Of a stretch of DNA of 64,000 nucleotides, positions 19,042 through 27,029 are shown piece by piece (within the stretch, counting starts at the first letter, position 1; each line of letters starts with the position of its first letter). The notes under the pieces are model-generated. The model saw only the letters and a list, made by a program, of their open reading frames with translations. It was not told the DNA's origin and did no database searches. The position numbers and the translations under genes were made by a program. The stretch is from Alphaproteobacteria bacterium. Lineage in GTDB: Bacteria; Pseudomonadota; Alphaproteobacteria; Oceanibaculales; Oceanibaculaceae. The stretch is from contig JAHJHR010000004.1 in NCBI GenBank assembly GCA_018823745.1, positions 62,001-126,000 on the forward strand, read 5' to 3'.

Positions 19042-19932
19042 TCAGGTCCGGCGCTGCGGGTCGACCAGGTCGCGCAGACCATCGCCCAGCAGGTTGAAGG
19101 TGAAGACCGCCAGCATCAGCGCGGCACCGGGGAACAGCGCCAGCCACCACTCGCCGGAGACGATGAAGTTCGCCCCCTCGGCAACCATGATCCCCCATTC
19201 CGGCGTCGGCGGGCGAACGCCCAGGCCGATGAAGGACAGGCCGGCAGCGTTCAGGATCGCCCAGCCCATATTCAGCGATATCTGCACCATCATTGGCGGC
19301 AGGGAATTCGGGAAGATATGCATCGCCAGCACGCGCAGATCGCTGTTGCCCGACAGCTTGGCCGCCTGCACGAAGCCGGCATTGCGCCGCACATTCACCT
19401 CGGCCCGCGCCATGCGGGCATAGAAGGGCAGATTGATGATGGCGGTGGCGTAGATCACATTCTCGATGGTGTTGCCCGCTGCAGCCACGATGCCCATGGC
19501 CAGCACGAAGAGCGGGAAGGCCATGATCGTGTCCAGCCCGCGCCCGACGATGCGGTCGGTCCAGCCGCCGTAATAGCCGGCCAGCGAGCCGATCACCGAT
19601 CCGGCGACGAAGGACAGGGCGACGGCAGCGACCGAGATCGTCAGATCCAGCCGTGTGGCGACGACAACGCGCGAGAAGACATCACGGCCGAGATGGTCGG
19701 TGCCGAACCAATGCTGCCAGGAGGGCGGCTGCAAGGCGCGCGCCCCATTGGTCGCCAGCGGGTCATAGGGCACCAGCGCCGGCCCAAGAACCGCCGCCAG
19801 CACGATCAAAAGGAACAGCGCGAAGGCCAGGGCGGTGACCGGGTTGCTGGCCAGGACATAGCGGAAATGCCGCCAGAAGCTGTTGCGCTGGGACGCCGCC
19901 TTTGGCGCGGAATGATCGGCGGTGGCGGTCAT
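19042..19932 (-). CDS. oligopeptide-type ABC importer permease, DppC-like
   Basis: About 296-residue permease with an N-terminal OppC-type extension (SFWRHFRYVLASNPVTALAF), six predicted TM segments and the EAA-loop region (RAEVNVRRNAGFVQAAKLSG). ATG 19932 has GGAGGA 6 nt upstream. An ATG at 19938 overlaps the upstream stop but would sit on the ribosome site. It partners the DppB-like permease to form the transmembrane pore of the importer. Confidence 0.92.
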   Translation of the reverse strand: MTATADHSAPKAASQRNSFWRHFRYVLASNPVTALAFALFLLIVLAAVLGPALVPYDPLATNGARALQPPSWQHWFGTDHLGRDVFSRVVVATRLDLTISVAAVALSFVAGSVIGSLAGYYGGWTDRIVGRGLDTIMAFPLFVLAMGIVAAAGNTIENVIYATAIINLPFYARMARAEVNVRRNAGFVQAAKLSGNSDLRVLAMHIFPNSLPPMMVQISLNMGWAILNAAGLSFIGLGVRPPTPEWGIMVAEGANFIVSGEWWLALFPGAALMLAVFTFNLLGDGLRDLVDPQRRT

Positions 19933-19934
19933 GA

Positions 19935-20963
19935 TCATTCCTCCAGTTGCAGGCGGGGATCGACCAGCGTGTAGATCACGTCGATCAGCAGATTCAGGGC
20001 GACGAAGAGCAGCGCCATAGCCAGCACGAAGCCCTGCACGGCGGCGTAGTCGGAGACGACCAGCGCCTCTATGGCGTAGGAGCCGATGCCGGGCCAGGCG
20101 AAGACCTTCTCGACCAGCACATTCGCCCCCAGCGCGAAGGAGAACACCATGCCCAGCGTGGTGATGACCGGCAGCATGGCGTTGCGCAGCGCATAGCCGA
20201 ACAGCACGGTGCGGCGCGACAGCCCGGCGGCGCGGGCGGTGCGGATGAAGTCGCTGCCCAGCACCTGCAGCATTGCGGCGCGGGTCATGCGCGCGATGGG
20301 TGCCAAAGTGAACAGCGCCAGCGTCACCGCCGGCAGCGCCAGATGGGCCAGCGCGCTGCCGAAGGCGCTGATATCGCCGGCCAGCAGCGAATCGATGGTG
20401 TAGAAGCCGGTCACCCGGTCCGGCGGCAGGAACAATATGTCCAGCCGCCCCATTGGCGGCGGTGCCCAGCCGAGCAGGTAATAGAACAGATAGACCAGCG
20501 CCAGACCGGTGAAGAAGGTCGGCAGCGAGACGCCGGCAGTCACCACGAAGCGGCACAGATGATCGACCCAGCTATCCGGCCGGGTTGCGGCCAGCACGCC
20601 CAGCGGCACCGCCACGGCGATGGCCAGCAGCAGCGCGGTCAGGGTCAGTTCCAGCGAGGCCGGCAGGCGGGTGACGATCTCCGTCAGCACCGGCTGGCCG
20701 GTCGAGATCGAGGTGCCGAGATTGCCGGTGGCGAGGTCCCGCAGATAGCTGACGAACTGCACCGGCAGGCTGCGGTCGAGGCCGAGCTGCTTGCGGATTT
20801 CGGCAATCGAGGCCTCGTCGGCCGCCGGACCGGCGAAATACACCGCCGGGTCGCCGGGCAGGGCGCGGGTCAGCACGAAGGTGATGATGATGATGCCCGC
20901 AAGGGCGGGCGCCGCCTGCAGCAGGCGACGCCCGACGAGCCGGACTTTCGGGGGGAGTGTCAC
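19935..20963 (-). CDS. oligopeptide-type ABC importer permease, DppB-like
   Basis: 342-residue permease with the DppB/OppB N-terminus (RRLLQAAPALAGIIIITFVLTRALPGDPA), the periplasmic loop and the EAA-like motif (FIRTARAAGLSRRTVLFGYALRNA). The start lies 14 nt after the binding-protein stop codon, and the next permease gene starts 2 nt after this one ends. The operon order SBP-B-C-DF is standard for peptide/opine/nickel-family importers. The substrate cannot be assigned from this gene alone. Confidence 0.93.
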   Translation of the reverse strand: MTLPPKVRLVGRRLLQAAPALAGIIIITFVLTRALPGDPAVYFAGPAADEASIAEIRKQLGLDRSLPVQFVSYLRDLATGNLGTSISTGQPVLTEIVTRLPASLELTLTALLLAIAVAVPLGVLAATRPDSWVDHLCRFVVTAGVSLPTFFTGLALVYLFYYLLGWAPPPMGRLDILFLPPDRVTGFYTIDSLLAGDISAFGSALAHLALPAVTLALFTLAPIARMTRAAMLQVLGSDFIRTARAAGLSRRTVLFGYALRNAMLPVITTLGMVFSFALGANVLVEKVFAWPGIGSYAIEALVVSDYAAVQGFVLAMALLFVALNLLIDVIYTLVDPRLQLEE

Positions 20964-20977
20964 GGCCCGTCCCCTCC

Positions 20978-22609
20978 TCAGGCGGTCTTGAAGGTCAGAG
21001 GACGGACATCGACCATGCGGTGGAACCAGGCCTCATAGCCATCGAGGCCGGGGCGCATCGCGACATCCAGATTGGGCTGATACAGCGGGATGCGCGGCAC
21101 ATCGTCGAAGGCCTTGGCGATCATGCGCTTGATCTTCGGCGCATAGGTCGCATCGTCCATCGGCATGTGCAGCGTCTCGTTGATCAGCTGCATCATCTCC
21201 GCATCGTCGTAATTGGACGAGTTGAAGAGGTTGCCCTTCACATAGGCCCAGAAGAAGTAATAGTCGGGCGTGTTCAGCCAGCCGCCGAAATTGTCGAGAT
21301 GCAGCGGCAGCTTCTTCTCGACCAGCGCCACGGTGCGCCAGTTGGCCCCCGGAATCTTGTCGATGGTTGCCTTGATGCCGATCTTCGCCAGACCCTCCTG
21401 GATCAGCAGAGCCGTCGGCTCACCCCATTCGGCGGTGCCCAGATCGAAGGACAGCGGCACCTCGAACCCGTCCTTGAAGGCAGTCTGGGACAGCAATTCC
21501 TTCGCCTTGTCGTAATCGGTCGAATAGGGGAAGGGCTGCGGCCAGGCGATATCGGTCGGCTCGGCGCTCTTGGCGCCCCACATCGGCGCGCCACGCTCAT
21601 AGGCGGCGTTCTGGAAGATTTCCTGATAGGGCACGGCATAGGCAACGGCCTGACGCACCTTCTTGTCCTTGAAGGGCTCGAAATTCAGGTTGGTGCACAG
21701 GACATGCAGGCAGTTCTCGATCGGCGTGCCGACCACTTTCACCGTCTTCAGCGCGCCCAACTCCTTGGCGTCCTTCGCCGGAATGTCGTGCGAGAGATGG
21801 ATGTCGCCGCGCTCGATCAGCGCGCGTCGGGTCGATTGCGACGGGATTTCGCGCATGATGATACGCTTCGCCGCCGGCAGCGGCCCGCCCTTCCAGGCAT
21901 CGTTGCGGGTATAGACCAGCTGCTGGCCCGGGTCCCAGCGCTCGACCTTGTACGCACCGGAGCCGGCTGGGGTGCGGTGCAGATATTCCATCGCCCAGGG
22001 GTCTTTTTCGGTGGCGTTGGCCTTGGCGACGGTGGAATTGATGATGAACGGCACCGGCACGGCCAAATCGGGCAGGGTCAGCTTGGATTTGCGCAGGAAT
22101 TTGATGCGGAAGGTCTTCGCATCAACCACCTCGAACTGCTCCGGCTTTTCCAGCGAGCCGGCCTTCATCTGCACGGTCGGGAAGCCGCCGACCGAAACAG
22201 CGCGGTCCAGCGACCATTTCACATCAGCCGCGGTCACCGGCTTGCCGTCCCAGAAGGTCGCGTCCTTCAGCTTGAAGGTCACCGAATCCCCATCGGGGGC
22301 GATCTCCCAGCTTTCCGCTAGCTCGCCTTCCAGCTTGGCGTAATCATAGCTCAGCGAGCCGTCCGGCATGGTCTTGGTGCCGAAGGTCAGCAGCCGGTCA
22401 TAGCAATTGACCGAGACCTGATAGCTCGGCCGGTTGGTGCCGGTGCGGTGCAGATCCAGGCTGTTGATCGTGGTGCCGGTGACCACCACCAGCGTATCCG
22501 CCGTCGCCGCCGAGGCCGGCAGAACCTTGAGGAAGGGCAGCATGCCGGCGCTGAGGGAGGCCCCCAGTGTCGTGGCCGCGCCTGCCTTCAGAAAACTTCT
22601 CCTGTCCAT
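20978..22609 (-). CDS. oligopeptide-type ABC importer substrate-binding protein (Tat-exported)
   Basis: 543-residue SBP_bac_5 family periplasmic receptor. The N-terminus MDRRSFLKAGAAT carries a twin-arginine motif, which predicts folded export by Tat instead of Sec. The mature part starts near TADTLVVVTGTTINSLDLHR and has the family motif of cluster C receptors. The ATG is preceded by AAGGAT. It is the first gene of the minus-strand operon ending with atzF and pxpA, suggesting uptake of an amide, ureide or peptide-like nitrogen source; that link is inferred from context. Confidence 0.9.
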   Translation of the reverse strand: MDRRSFLKAGAATTLGASLSAGMLPFLKVLPASAATADTLVVVTGTTINSLDLHRTGTNRPSYQVSVNCYDRLLTFGTKTMPDGSLSYDYAKLEGELAESWEIAPDGDSVTFKLKDATFWDGKPVTAADVKWSLDRAVSVGGFPTVQMKAGSLEKPEQFEVVDAKTFRIKFLRKSKLTLPDLAVPVPFIINSTVAKANATEKDPWAMEYLHRTPAGSGAYKVERWDPGQQLVYTRNDAWKGGPLPAAKRIIMREIPSQSTRRALIERGDIHLSHDIPAKDAKELGALKTVKVVGTPIENCLHVLCTNLNFEPFKDKKVRQAVAYAVPYQEIFQNAAYERGAPMWGAKSAEPTDIAWPQPFPYSTDYDKAKELLSQTAFKDGFEVPLSFDLGTAEWGEPTALLIQEGLAKIGIKATIDKIPGANWRTVALVEKKLPLHLDNFGGWLNTPDYYFFWAYVKGNLFNSSNYDDAEMMQLINETLHMPMDDATYAPKIKRMIAKAFDDVPRIPLYQPNLDVAMRPGLDGYEAWFHRMVDVRPLTFKTA

Positions 22610-22641
22610 GGGTGCTATCCTTTTTGAAAGTACGAGCTTTC

Positions 22642-22657
22642 AAAGTGCATGCACTTT
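22642..22657 (-). promoter_or_regulatory. perfect 16-bp palindrome, candidate operator of the GntR regulator
   Basis: AAAGTGCATGCACTTT is a perfect palindrome centred about 40 nt upstream of the binding-protein ATG. A second small inverted pair, GAAAG/CTTTC (22626-22641), is adjacent. FCD-type GntR repressors bind short palindromes around the transcription start, and such a regulator is encoded in this same operon. The sequence is seen directly; the pairing of protein and site is inference. Confidence 0.55.
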
Positions 22658-22798
22658 ACGGGCCAAGTGAGAAGCGCGCATATAATACAGGAAAATCAAT
22701 AATTTATTGGATTGTGGCGAATCGCACTAGAATCTGTGGATGTTTCATGATGATTAAAATTTAATCACGCACAAATATTCGCCTGCAAAATAAGCATT

Positions 22799-23272
22799 TC
22801 AGGAAAACGGCACAGCCGGTTGCTCGCAGAGGAAATTCAGGGCGATTCCCTCTTCAACGAATCCGCTGGCTTTCAGATGGCCGATCAGGCCGCCGCGCCG
22901 TGATGGCGCCCAGGCCCGCACCCTGGCGCAGCCCTGGCGGGTGGCGGTCATCTTTAGGGCGTCGGCCAGGGCGTCGATCACCACTGCCGGATCGATCAGA
23001 TCCAGCGCCACGAAGCTCTCCGCAAGCAGGCTGCGGCCCAAAGCGATGCTGTCGATCTGGTGATAGACGCACAGGCCGGTGAGGTAACCGCCCTCCGCCT
23101 GCGCCGCGAGAATGCCGCATGTACCGGTGCCGCGATTGCCGATCATCCGGGCGGCAAAGCTGTGCCACTCATCCGGCTGAATATCGGGCAGGGTCGCCGC
23201 GATCAACGGGAAGGCCCGGTCGATCTCCGCCAGGGTCAGCAACTCAACCGACAAGCTCCGCACCGTAACCAC
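22799..23272 (-). CDS. hypothetical protein, possibly GNAT-like
   Basis: 157 residues with mixed alpha/beta character. The pattern (sensor-like start TLAEIDRAFPLIAATLPDI, central strand GYLTGLCVYHQID, late segment ARVRAWAPSRRGGLIGHLKASGFVEEGIALNFL) resembles a small acetyltransferase fold, including a hydrophobic end strand after a helix. No clean acetyl-CoA P-loop is seen, so the assignment is weak. It starts with GTG at 23272 and is divergent from the FnrL-type gene, sharing a 134-nt promoter region. Confidence 0.6.
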   Translation of the reverse strand: MVTVRSLSVELLTLAEIDRAFPLIAATLPDIQPDEWHSFAARMIGNRGTGTCGILAAQAEGGYLTGLCVYHQIDSIALGRSLLAESFVALDLIDPAVVIDALADALKMTATRQGCARVRAWAPSRRGGLIGHLKASGFVEEGIALNFLCEQPAVPFS

Positions 23273-23324
23273 CTCGCCTTATCCGGGATTTCCGGCAGTT
23301 TGCGCGGGATGGGCGGGGGCTGCT

Positions 23325-23338
23325 TTGCGATGGATCAA
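23325..23338 (+). promoter_or_regulatory. FNR/FixK-type box
   Basis: TTGCG-ATGG-ATCAA matches TTGAT-N4-ATCAA at 8 of 10 defined positions, with an exact right half-site. It lies about 69 nt before the ATG of an Fnr-type regulator whose recognition helix carries the E..SR residues that read this box. Autoregulation is the simplest reading. The site could also serve the divergent gene. Confidence 0.5.
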
Positions 23339-23406
23339 TTTGCCACAGATGCCGCAGGCGGGTTGTGCTATTATTAAAGGGTTCAATTCAGTAACGGAGG
23401 TGGCAA

Positions 23407-24150
23407 ATGACTCCGTTTGTCCAAACCCAATGCACCCATACGGCCGCAGCGCTTGCCACGGCCGATGTGGAAGACCCCTGCAGCCACTGCGAATCGCGGG
23501 CGGTGAGCATGTGTGCCTCGCTGGATGAGGCCGGGCTGGCCGCTTTGTCGCATATCACCACGGCCGTGCCCTATGCGGCCAAGACGGATTTCGTCAGCGA
23601 GGGCGAGCCGGCGACCTACCTGTTCAATGTCACCAGCGGCACGGTGAAGCTGTATCGCCTGCTGGCCGATGGCCGGCGGCAGATCGTCGGTTTCCTGTCA
23701 GCCGGGGATTTTATCGGCATCGCGGTGGATGACTGCTACCTCTATTCCGCCGAGACGGTGACGCCGGTGACGGTGTGCCGCTTCCCGCGGGTGCGTTTCA
23801 AGGCCCTGCTGGAGAATTACCCGGCGCTGGAAAAGCGCCTGTTCCTGATGGCGCGGCACGAGCTTGTCGCAGCCCAGGACCAGATTTTGCTGCTGGGCCG
23901 CAAGACGGCGAAGGAGCGGATCGCTTCCTTCCTGATGACGGTGAAGCGCCATGGCACGGGCACCGGCGATCCGGTGCTTGTCCTGCCGATGAGCCGCAGC
24001 GACATTGCCGATTATCTGGGCCTGACCATCGAGACGGTCAGCCGTACCTTCACCCAGTTCCGCCAGGAAGGCCTGATCCGGCTGGATGGCGTCAGCAACG
24101 TCGTGCTGCTTCAGCCCGACGCCCTGGCCGAGCTGGCCGAGGGGCTGTAG
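23407..24150 (+). CDS. Crp/Fnr-family regulator, FnrL type (oxygen-sensing Fe-S)
   Basis: 247 residues. Three N-terminal cysteines, Cys25, Cys28 and Cys36 (CSHCESRAVSMC), and Cys110 (AVDDCYLY) match the four ligands of the oxygen-labile 4Fe-4S cluster of FNR. A cyclic-nucleotide-like beta-barrel and dimerisation helix follow. The C-terminal HTH reads SRSDIADYLGLTIETVSRTF, with the E-x-x-S-R recognition residues for TTGAT half-sites. It is expected to activate genes for low-oxygen respiration. The ATG is preceded by GGAGG. Confidence 0.9.
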   Translation: MTPFVQTQCTHTAAALATADVEDPCSHCESRAVSMCASLDEAGLAALSHITTAVPYAAKTDFVSEGEPATYLFNVTSGTVKLYRLLADGRRQIVGFLSAGDFIGIAVDDCYLYSAETVTPVTVCRFPRVRFKALLENYPALEKRLFLMARHELVAAQDQILLLGRKTAKERIASFLMTVKRHGTGTGDPVLVLPMSRSDIADYLGLTIETVSRTFTQFRQEGLIRLDGVSNVVLLQPDALAELAEGL

Positions 24151-24156
24151 GCGCGC

Positions 24157-24184
24157 GCGGCCACTGCTCGGGAGCAGCGGCCGC
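24157..24184. terminator. GC-rich hairpin between convergent genes
   Basis: GCGGCC-a-CTGCTC and GAGCAG-c-GGCCGC form a nearly perfect 13-bp stem just after the FnrL-type stop, ahead of the convergent CMD gene. There is no T-tract on either side, so it would be a weak or Rho-assisted terminator, or only an RNA-stabilising hairpin. Confidence 0.45.
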
Positions 24185-24197
24185 TACACCCTTCGGC

Positions 24198-24614
24198 TTA
24201 CTTCTTTTCGGCGGCCGCTTCGGCGTCGAAATCCTTGAACACTTCCAGCGCCACCTTCATGGCGTCCAGCGCTGCGGGCACGCCGCAATAGATCGCGGCC
24301 TGCAGCACGACTTCGCGGATTTCCTCGCGGGTCAGGCCGTTGTTCAGCGCGCCGCGCACATGCAAGCGAATCTCATGTGGGCGGTTCAGCGCGGTCAGCA
24401 TGGCGAGGTTCAGGAAGCTGCGGGTGCGGCGGTCCAGCGTGTCGCGGCCCCAGACCTCACCCCAGCACCATTCGGTGACCAGCTTCTGCAAGGGGGCGGT
24501 CATGTCGTCGGCACTGGCGACGGATTTGTCGACATAGGCACCGCCCAGCACTTCACGGCGAATTTTCAGGCCCTTCTTGAACTGCTCGGTCTCGAATTCC
24601 GGACGCATGGCCAT
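24198..24614 (-). CDS. carboxymuconolactone decarboxylase family protein, PcaC-like
   Basis: 138 residues from ATG 24614, which has AGGAGG 9 nt upstream. Matches to the PcaC family include EQFKKGLKIRREVLGGAYVDKS, EWCWGEVWGR and RSFLNLAMLTALNRPHEIRLHVRGALNNG. PcaC decarboxylates 4-carboxymuconolactone in the beta-ketoadipate pathway. No other pca gene is adjacent, so this stand-alone copy may have another substrate. It converges with the FnrL-type gene. Confidence 0.85.
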   Translation of the reverse strand: MAMRPEFETEQFKKGLKIRREVLGGAYVDKSVASADDMTAPLQKLVTEWCWGEVWGRDTLDRRTRSFLNLAMLTALNRPHEIRLHVRGALNNGLTREEIREVVLQAAIYCGVPAALDAMKVALEVFKDFDAEAAAEKK

Positions 24615-24788
24615 GGGGTATTTCCTCCTGAAGGCGCGACAGCGCGCGCCCTGTTTCTGGGATTGGGTTAACACGAGAGACATCCCGGATAAGCTAGCCC
24701 TGCCGGGCAGTCAATGGCGGCAGTCAATTATATTGTCCGGCTGCGGTTTCTCGTCTTGGATGGGTAAAACGCGCTGCGGGAGGAAACC

Positions 24789-25598
24789 ATGCAGGACAGG
24801 ATGCCCGAACCCTTCGAGTTGTTTGCTATCCGCTATGCCCATATGGGCGGGCGGCGGCAAAGCGATAATTTCATCGGCGGCGATCTCCACGAGACGGCCT
24901 CCGATCTCGACTATTTCGTCTGGGTGGCGCGCCGCTCCGACCGGCTGTTCCTGATCGATACCGGCTTCGGTGAGGCGGCGGCCAGGGGACGTGGCCGCGA
25001 TTTGCTGCGCCTGCCGGCTGACGGGGTGCGGCTGCTGGGCATTGATCCCGGGCAGATCGACGATGTCATCCTCACCCATCTGCATTATGACCATGCCGGT
25101 ACGCTGGGCGATTTTCCGCGCGCCTGCTTCCATGTGCAGGACCGCGAGGTCGCCTTCGCCACCGGCCGCTGCATGTGCCATGCGGCGATGCGCGTGCCCT
25201 TCGATGTGGAAGATGTCGTTGCCCTGGTGCGTCATGTCCATGGCGGCCGGGCGCGCTTCCATGACGGCATGAGCGAGCTGGCGCCGGGGTTGCAACTGCA
25301 CCGGATCGGCGGTCATACGGCGGGGCTTCAGGCGGTCCGGGTCTGGACCCGGCGCGGCTGGGTCGTCGTCGCCTCCGACGCTTCGCACCTCTATGCGAAC
25401 ATGGAAAAGCGGGCACCTTTCCCCATTGTCCAGAATGTCAGCGATATGCTGGACGGCCATGACACGCTCTACCGCCTGGCCGATTCACCCGATCACGTCA
25501 TTCCCGGCCATGACCCGCTGGTGATGCAGCGCTACCCGGCCCTCTCGCCCGAGCTGGCCGGCATCGTGGTCCGGCTGGACGTGCCGCCGCATCAATGA
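24789..25598 (+). CDS. metallo-beta-lactamase fold hydrolase, AHL-lactonase-like
   Basis: 269 residues. The metal-binding signature THLHYDHAG follows the strand ending in LIDTGFG, then GGHTAGLQAV, VVASDASHLYANME and a late GHDPLVM supply further ligands. This layout is that of the N-acyl homoserine lactonase (AttM/AhlD) branch, but many members hydrolyse other lactones or esters. Preceded by GGAGGAAACC. It is divergent from the PcaC-like gene with about a 174-nt gap. A lactonase next to a PcaC-like protein is of interest but not proof of a shared pathway. Confidence 0.85.
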   Translation: MQDRMPEPFELFAIRYAHMGGRRQSDNFIGGDLHETASDLDYFVWVARRSDRLFLIDTGFGEAAARGRGRDLLRLPADGVRLLGIDPGQIDDVILTHLHYDHAGTLGDFPRACFHVQDREVAFATGRCMCHAAMRVPFDVEDVVALVRHVHGGRARFHDGMSELAPGLQLHRIGGHTAGLQAVRVWTRRGWVVVASDASHLYANMEKRAPFPIVQNVSDMLDGHDTLYRLADSPDHVIPGHDPLVMQRYPALSPELAGIVVRLDVPPHQ

Positions 25599-25689
25599 AG
25601 GTGGCACGCATCGACCTCTCTTCTGTCATGGTCCCTTGCGTATCAGCGCCCTAGCGCTGATCATCGGGGCAAATAGGGGGGAGAGGGGC

Positions 25690-26340
25690 ATGCCCCAGGG
25701 CATCATCGCGGTCGGCAATCTGAAGGGCGGGGTGGGCAAGAGCACCATCGCCGTCAATCTGGCCTGTGCACTGGCGGGCAAATCCGGCAGGCCGGTGCTG
25801 GTCGATGCCGATGCGCAGGGCACCGCTGTCGAATGGGCGGCGGGTGGCGGGCTGCCGATCGATGTCGTGCATCTGCCGATTGACGAGAATACCGACCCCG
25901 ACGAGTGGCGCGCCACGGTGCAGGGGCATCGCGAGACAGCCGGGCTGGTCGTGGTCGATCTGCCGCCGCATTGGGGGCCGGCCCTGACGGCGGCGCTGGA
26001 GGTCACCGATCTGCTGCTGATTCCGGTCACGCCCAGCGGCGCCGATCTGAAGGCGACGCTGCAGGCGCTGGAAAGGCTGGCGCAGACCCGCCGCCATCGC
26101 AAGGGCAAGCCGCCGACGCTGCTGGTGCCGTCGCGGGTTGACCGGCGCACGGCGGCCGGGCGGGAGATCGAAAGCGTCCTGGCCGATATGGGGGAACCTG
26201 TCGGCCCGGCCATCCTGCAACGCTCGGCCCATATCGATGCCTTCACCACCGGTCGCTGGGTCGGCGACTGGGCTCGGAAATCGGCCGCCCGCGCGGATAT
26301 CGACGCGCTGGCCAGCCATGTGAAACGGAGCCTGACATGA
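25690..26340 (+). CDS. orphan ParA/MinD-family ATPase
   Basis: 216 residues from ATG 25690, preceded by a purine-rich GGGGGAGAGGGG. It carries the deviant Walker A motif KGGVGKSTIAVNLA, the switch motif LVDADAQGTAVEWA, and Walker B/switch II LVVVDLPPH, with the expected GADLKATLQALERL region. No parB or parS-like element is adjacent, so it is not a chromosome partition locus. The stop overlaps the start of the DUF697 gene (ATGA), pointing to a two-protein system with a membrane partner. Confidence 0.9.
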   Translation: MPQGIIAVGNLKGGVGKSTIAVNLACALAGKSGRPVLVDADAQGTAVEWAAGGGLPIDVVHLPIDENTDPDEWRATVQGHRETAGLVVVDLPPHWGPALTAALEVTDLLLIPVTPSGADLKATLQALERLAQTRRHRKGKPPTLLVPSRVDRRTAAGREIESVLADMGEPVGPAILQRSAHIDAFTTGRWVGDWARKSAARADIDALASHVKRSLT

Positions 26341-27026
26341 GCAGACGCCCCTCTTTGCGTGACAATCTGAATCCCCGCAACGATTCGGTAGACACCATCG
26401 CCGCCCCGGAAAAAGCCACACCGGCGCCTGCCCGGCCCAAGGCTGCGAAGCCGAAGAAGAAGGCTTCGCCCGTAAAGACTATGGGGGCAAAGACCGTGGA
26501 GGCCAAAGTTACGGGGGCAACCGCGTCGCGGAAATCACCGGCCAAGGAACAGCCCTCCCAGGCCATATCGACGCCGCTTCCCTATACCCCGGCAGAGACC
26601 GAGGGCCGCGAGGCGCGGCTGGCGGAGTCGCACGGCATCGTAAAACGCTACAGCCAATGGGCGGCGGCGGCCGGGCTGCTGCCGATGCCGGTGCTGGATA
26701 CGATGGGGCTGACAGCGGTGATCATCCGCATGATGGCGGAGCTGAACCGGGTCTATCGCTCGCATAATGACCCCGGCGTGGCGCGTCAGGCGGCGCTGAC
26801 CGTGGCCGGCGTGCTGGGGCCGAAGATAGCGGCGGTCAGTACGCTGAAGGCGATTCCCGGGCTGGGGCTGGCCGGCATGGCGGTGATGCCGGGGCTGGCA
26901 GCGGCCGGGGTCTGGGCGCTGGGCCGCTACTACCTGCAGCATCTCGACCAGGGTGGCAGCGCCAGCGATTTCGATCCGCAGGCCGCCGCAACCATCGTTC
27001 AGGAAGAACTAAAGAAGAAGGGCTGA
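26337..27026 (+). CDS. DUF697 (YcjF-like) membrane protein
   Basis: 229 residues. A Lys/Pro/Ala-rich disordered N-terminus (about residues 20-75) precedes a conserved DUF697-type region (IVKRYSQWAAAAGLLPMPVLD, then VARQAALTVAGVLGP) with two hydrophobic stretches (AAVSTLKAIPGLGLAGMAVMPGLAAAGVWALG). DUF697 proteins commonly accompany GTPases. Here the translationally coupled partner is a ParA-type ATPase. The basic tail could contact DNA or acidic lipids. Function unknown. Confidence 0.82.
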   Translation: MSRRPSLRDNLNPRNDSVDTIAAPEKATPAPARPKAAKPKKKASPVKTMGAKTVEAKVTGATASRKSPAKEQPSQAISTPLPYTPAETEGREARLAESHGIVKRYSQWAAAAGLLPMPVLDTMGLTAVIIRMMAELNRVYRSHNDPGVARQAALTVAGVLGPKIAAVSTLKAIPGLGLAGMAVMPGLAAAGVWALGRYYLQHLDQGGSASDFDPQAAATIVQEELKKKG

Positions 27027-27029
27027 GGA

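Noticed and set aside
24198-24683. Longer start for the CMD-family gene at 24683
   Set aside because: The extra 23 residues lack family similarity, and ATG 24614 has an AGGAGG site at good spacing.
25690-26340. Chromosome or plasmid partition (parA) locus or origin
   Set aside because: No parB, no parS-like inverted repeats and no DnaA-box cluster. The partner is a DUF697 protein.
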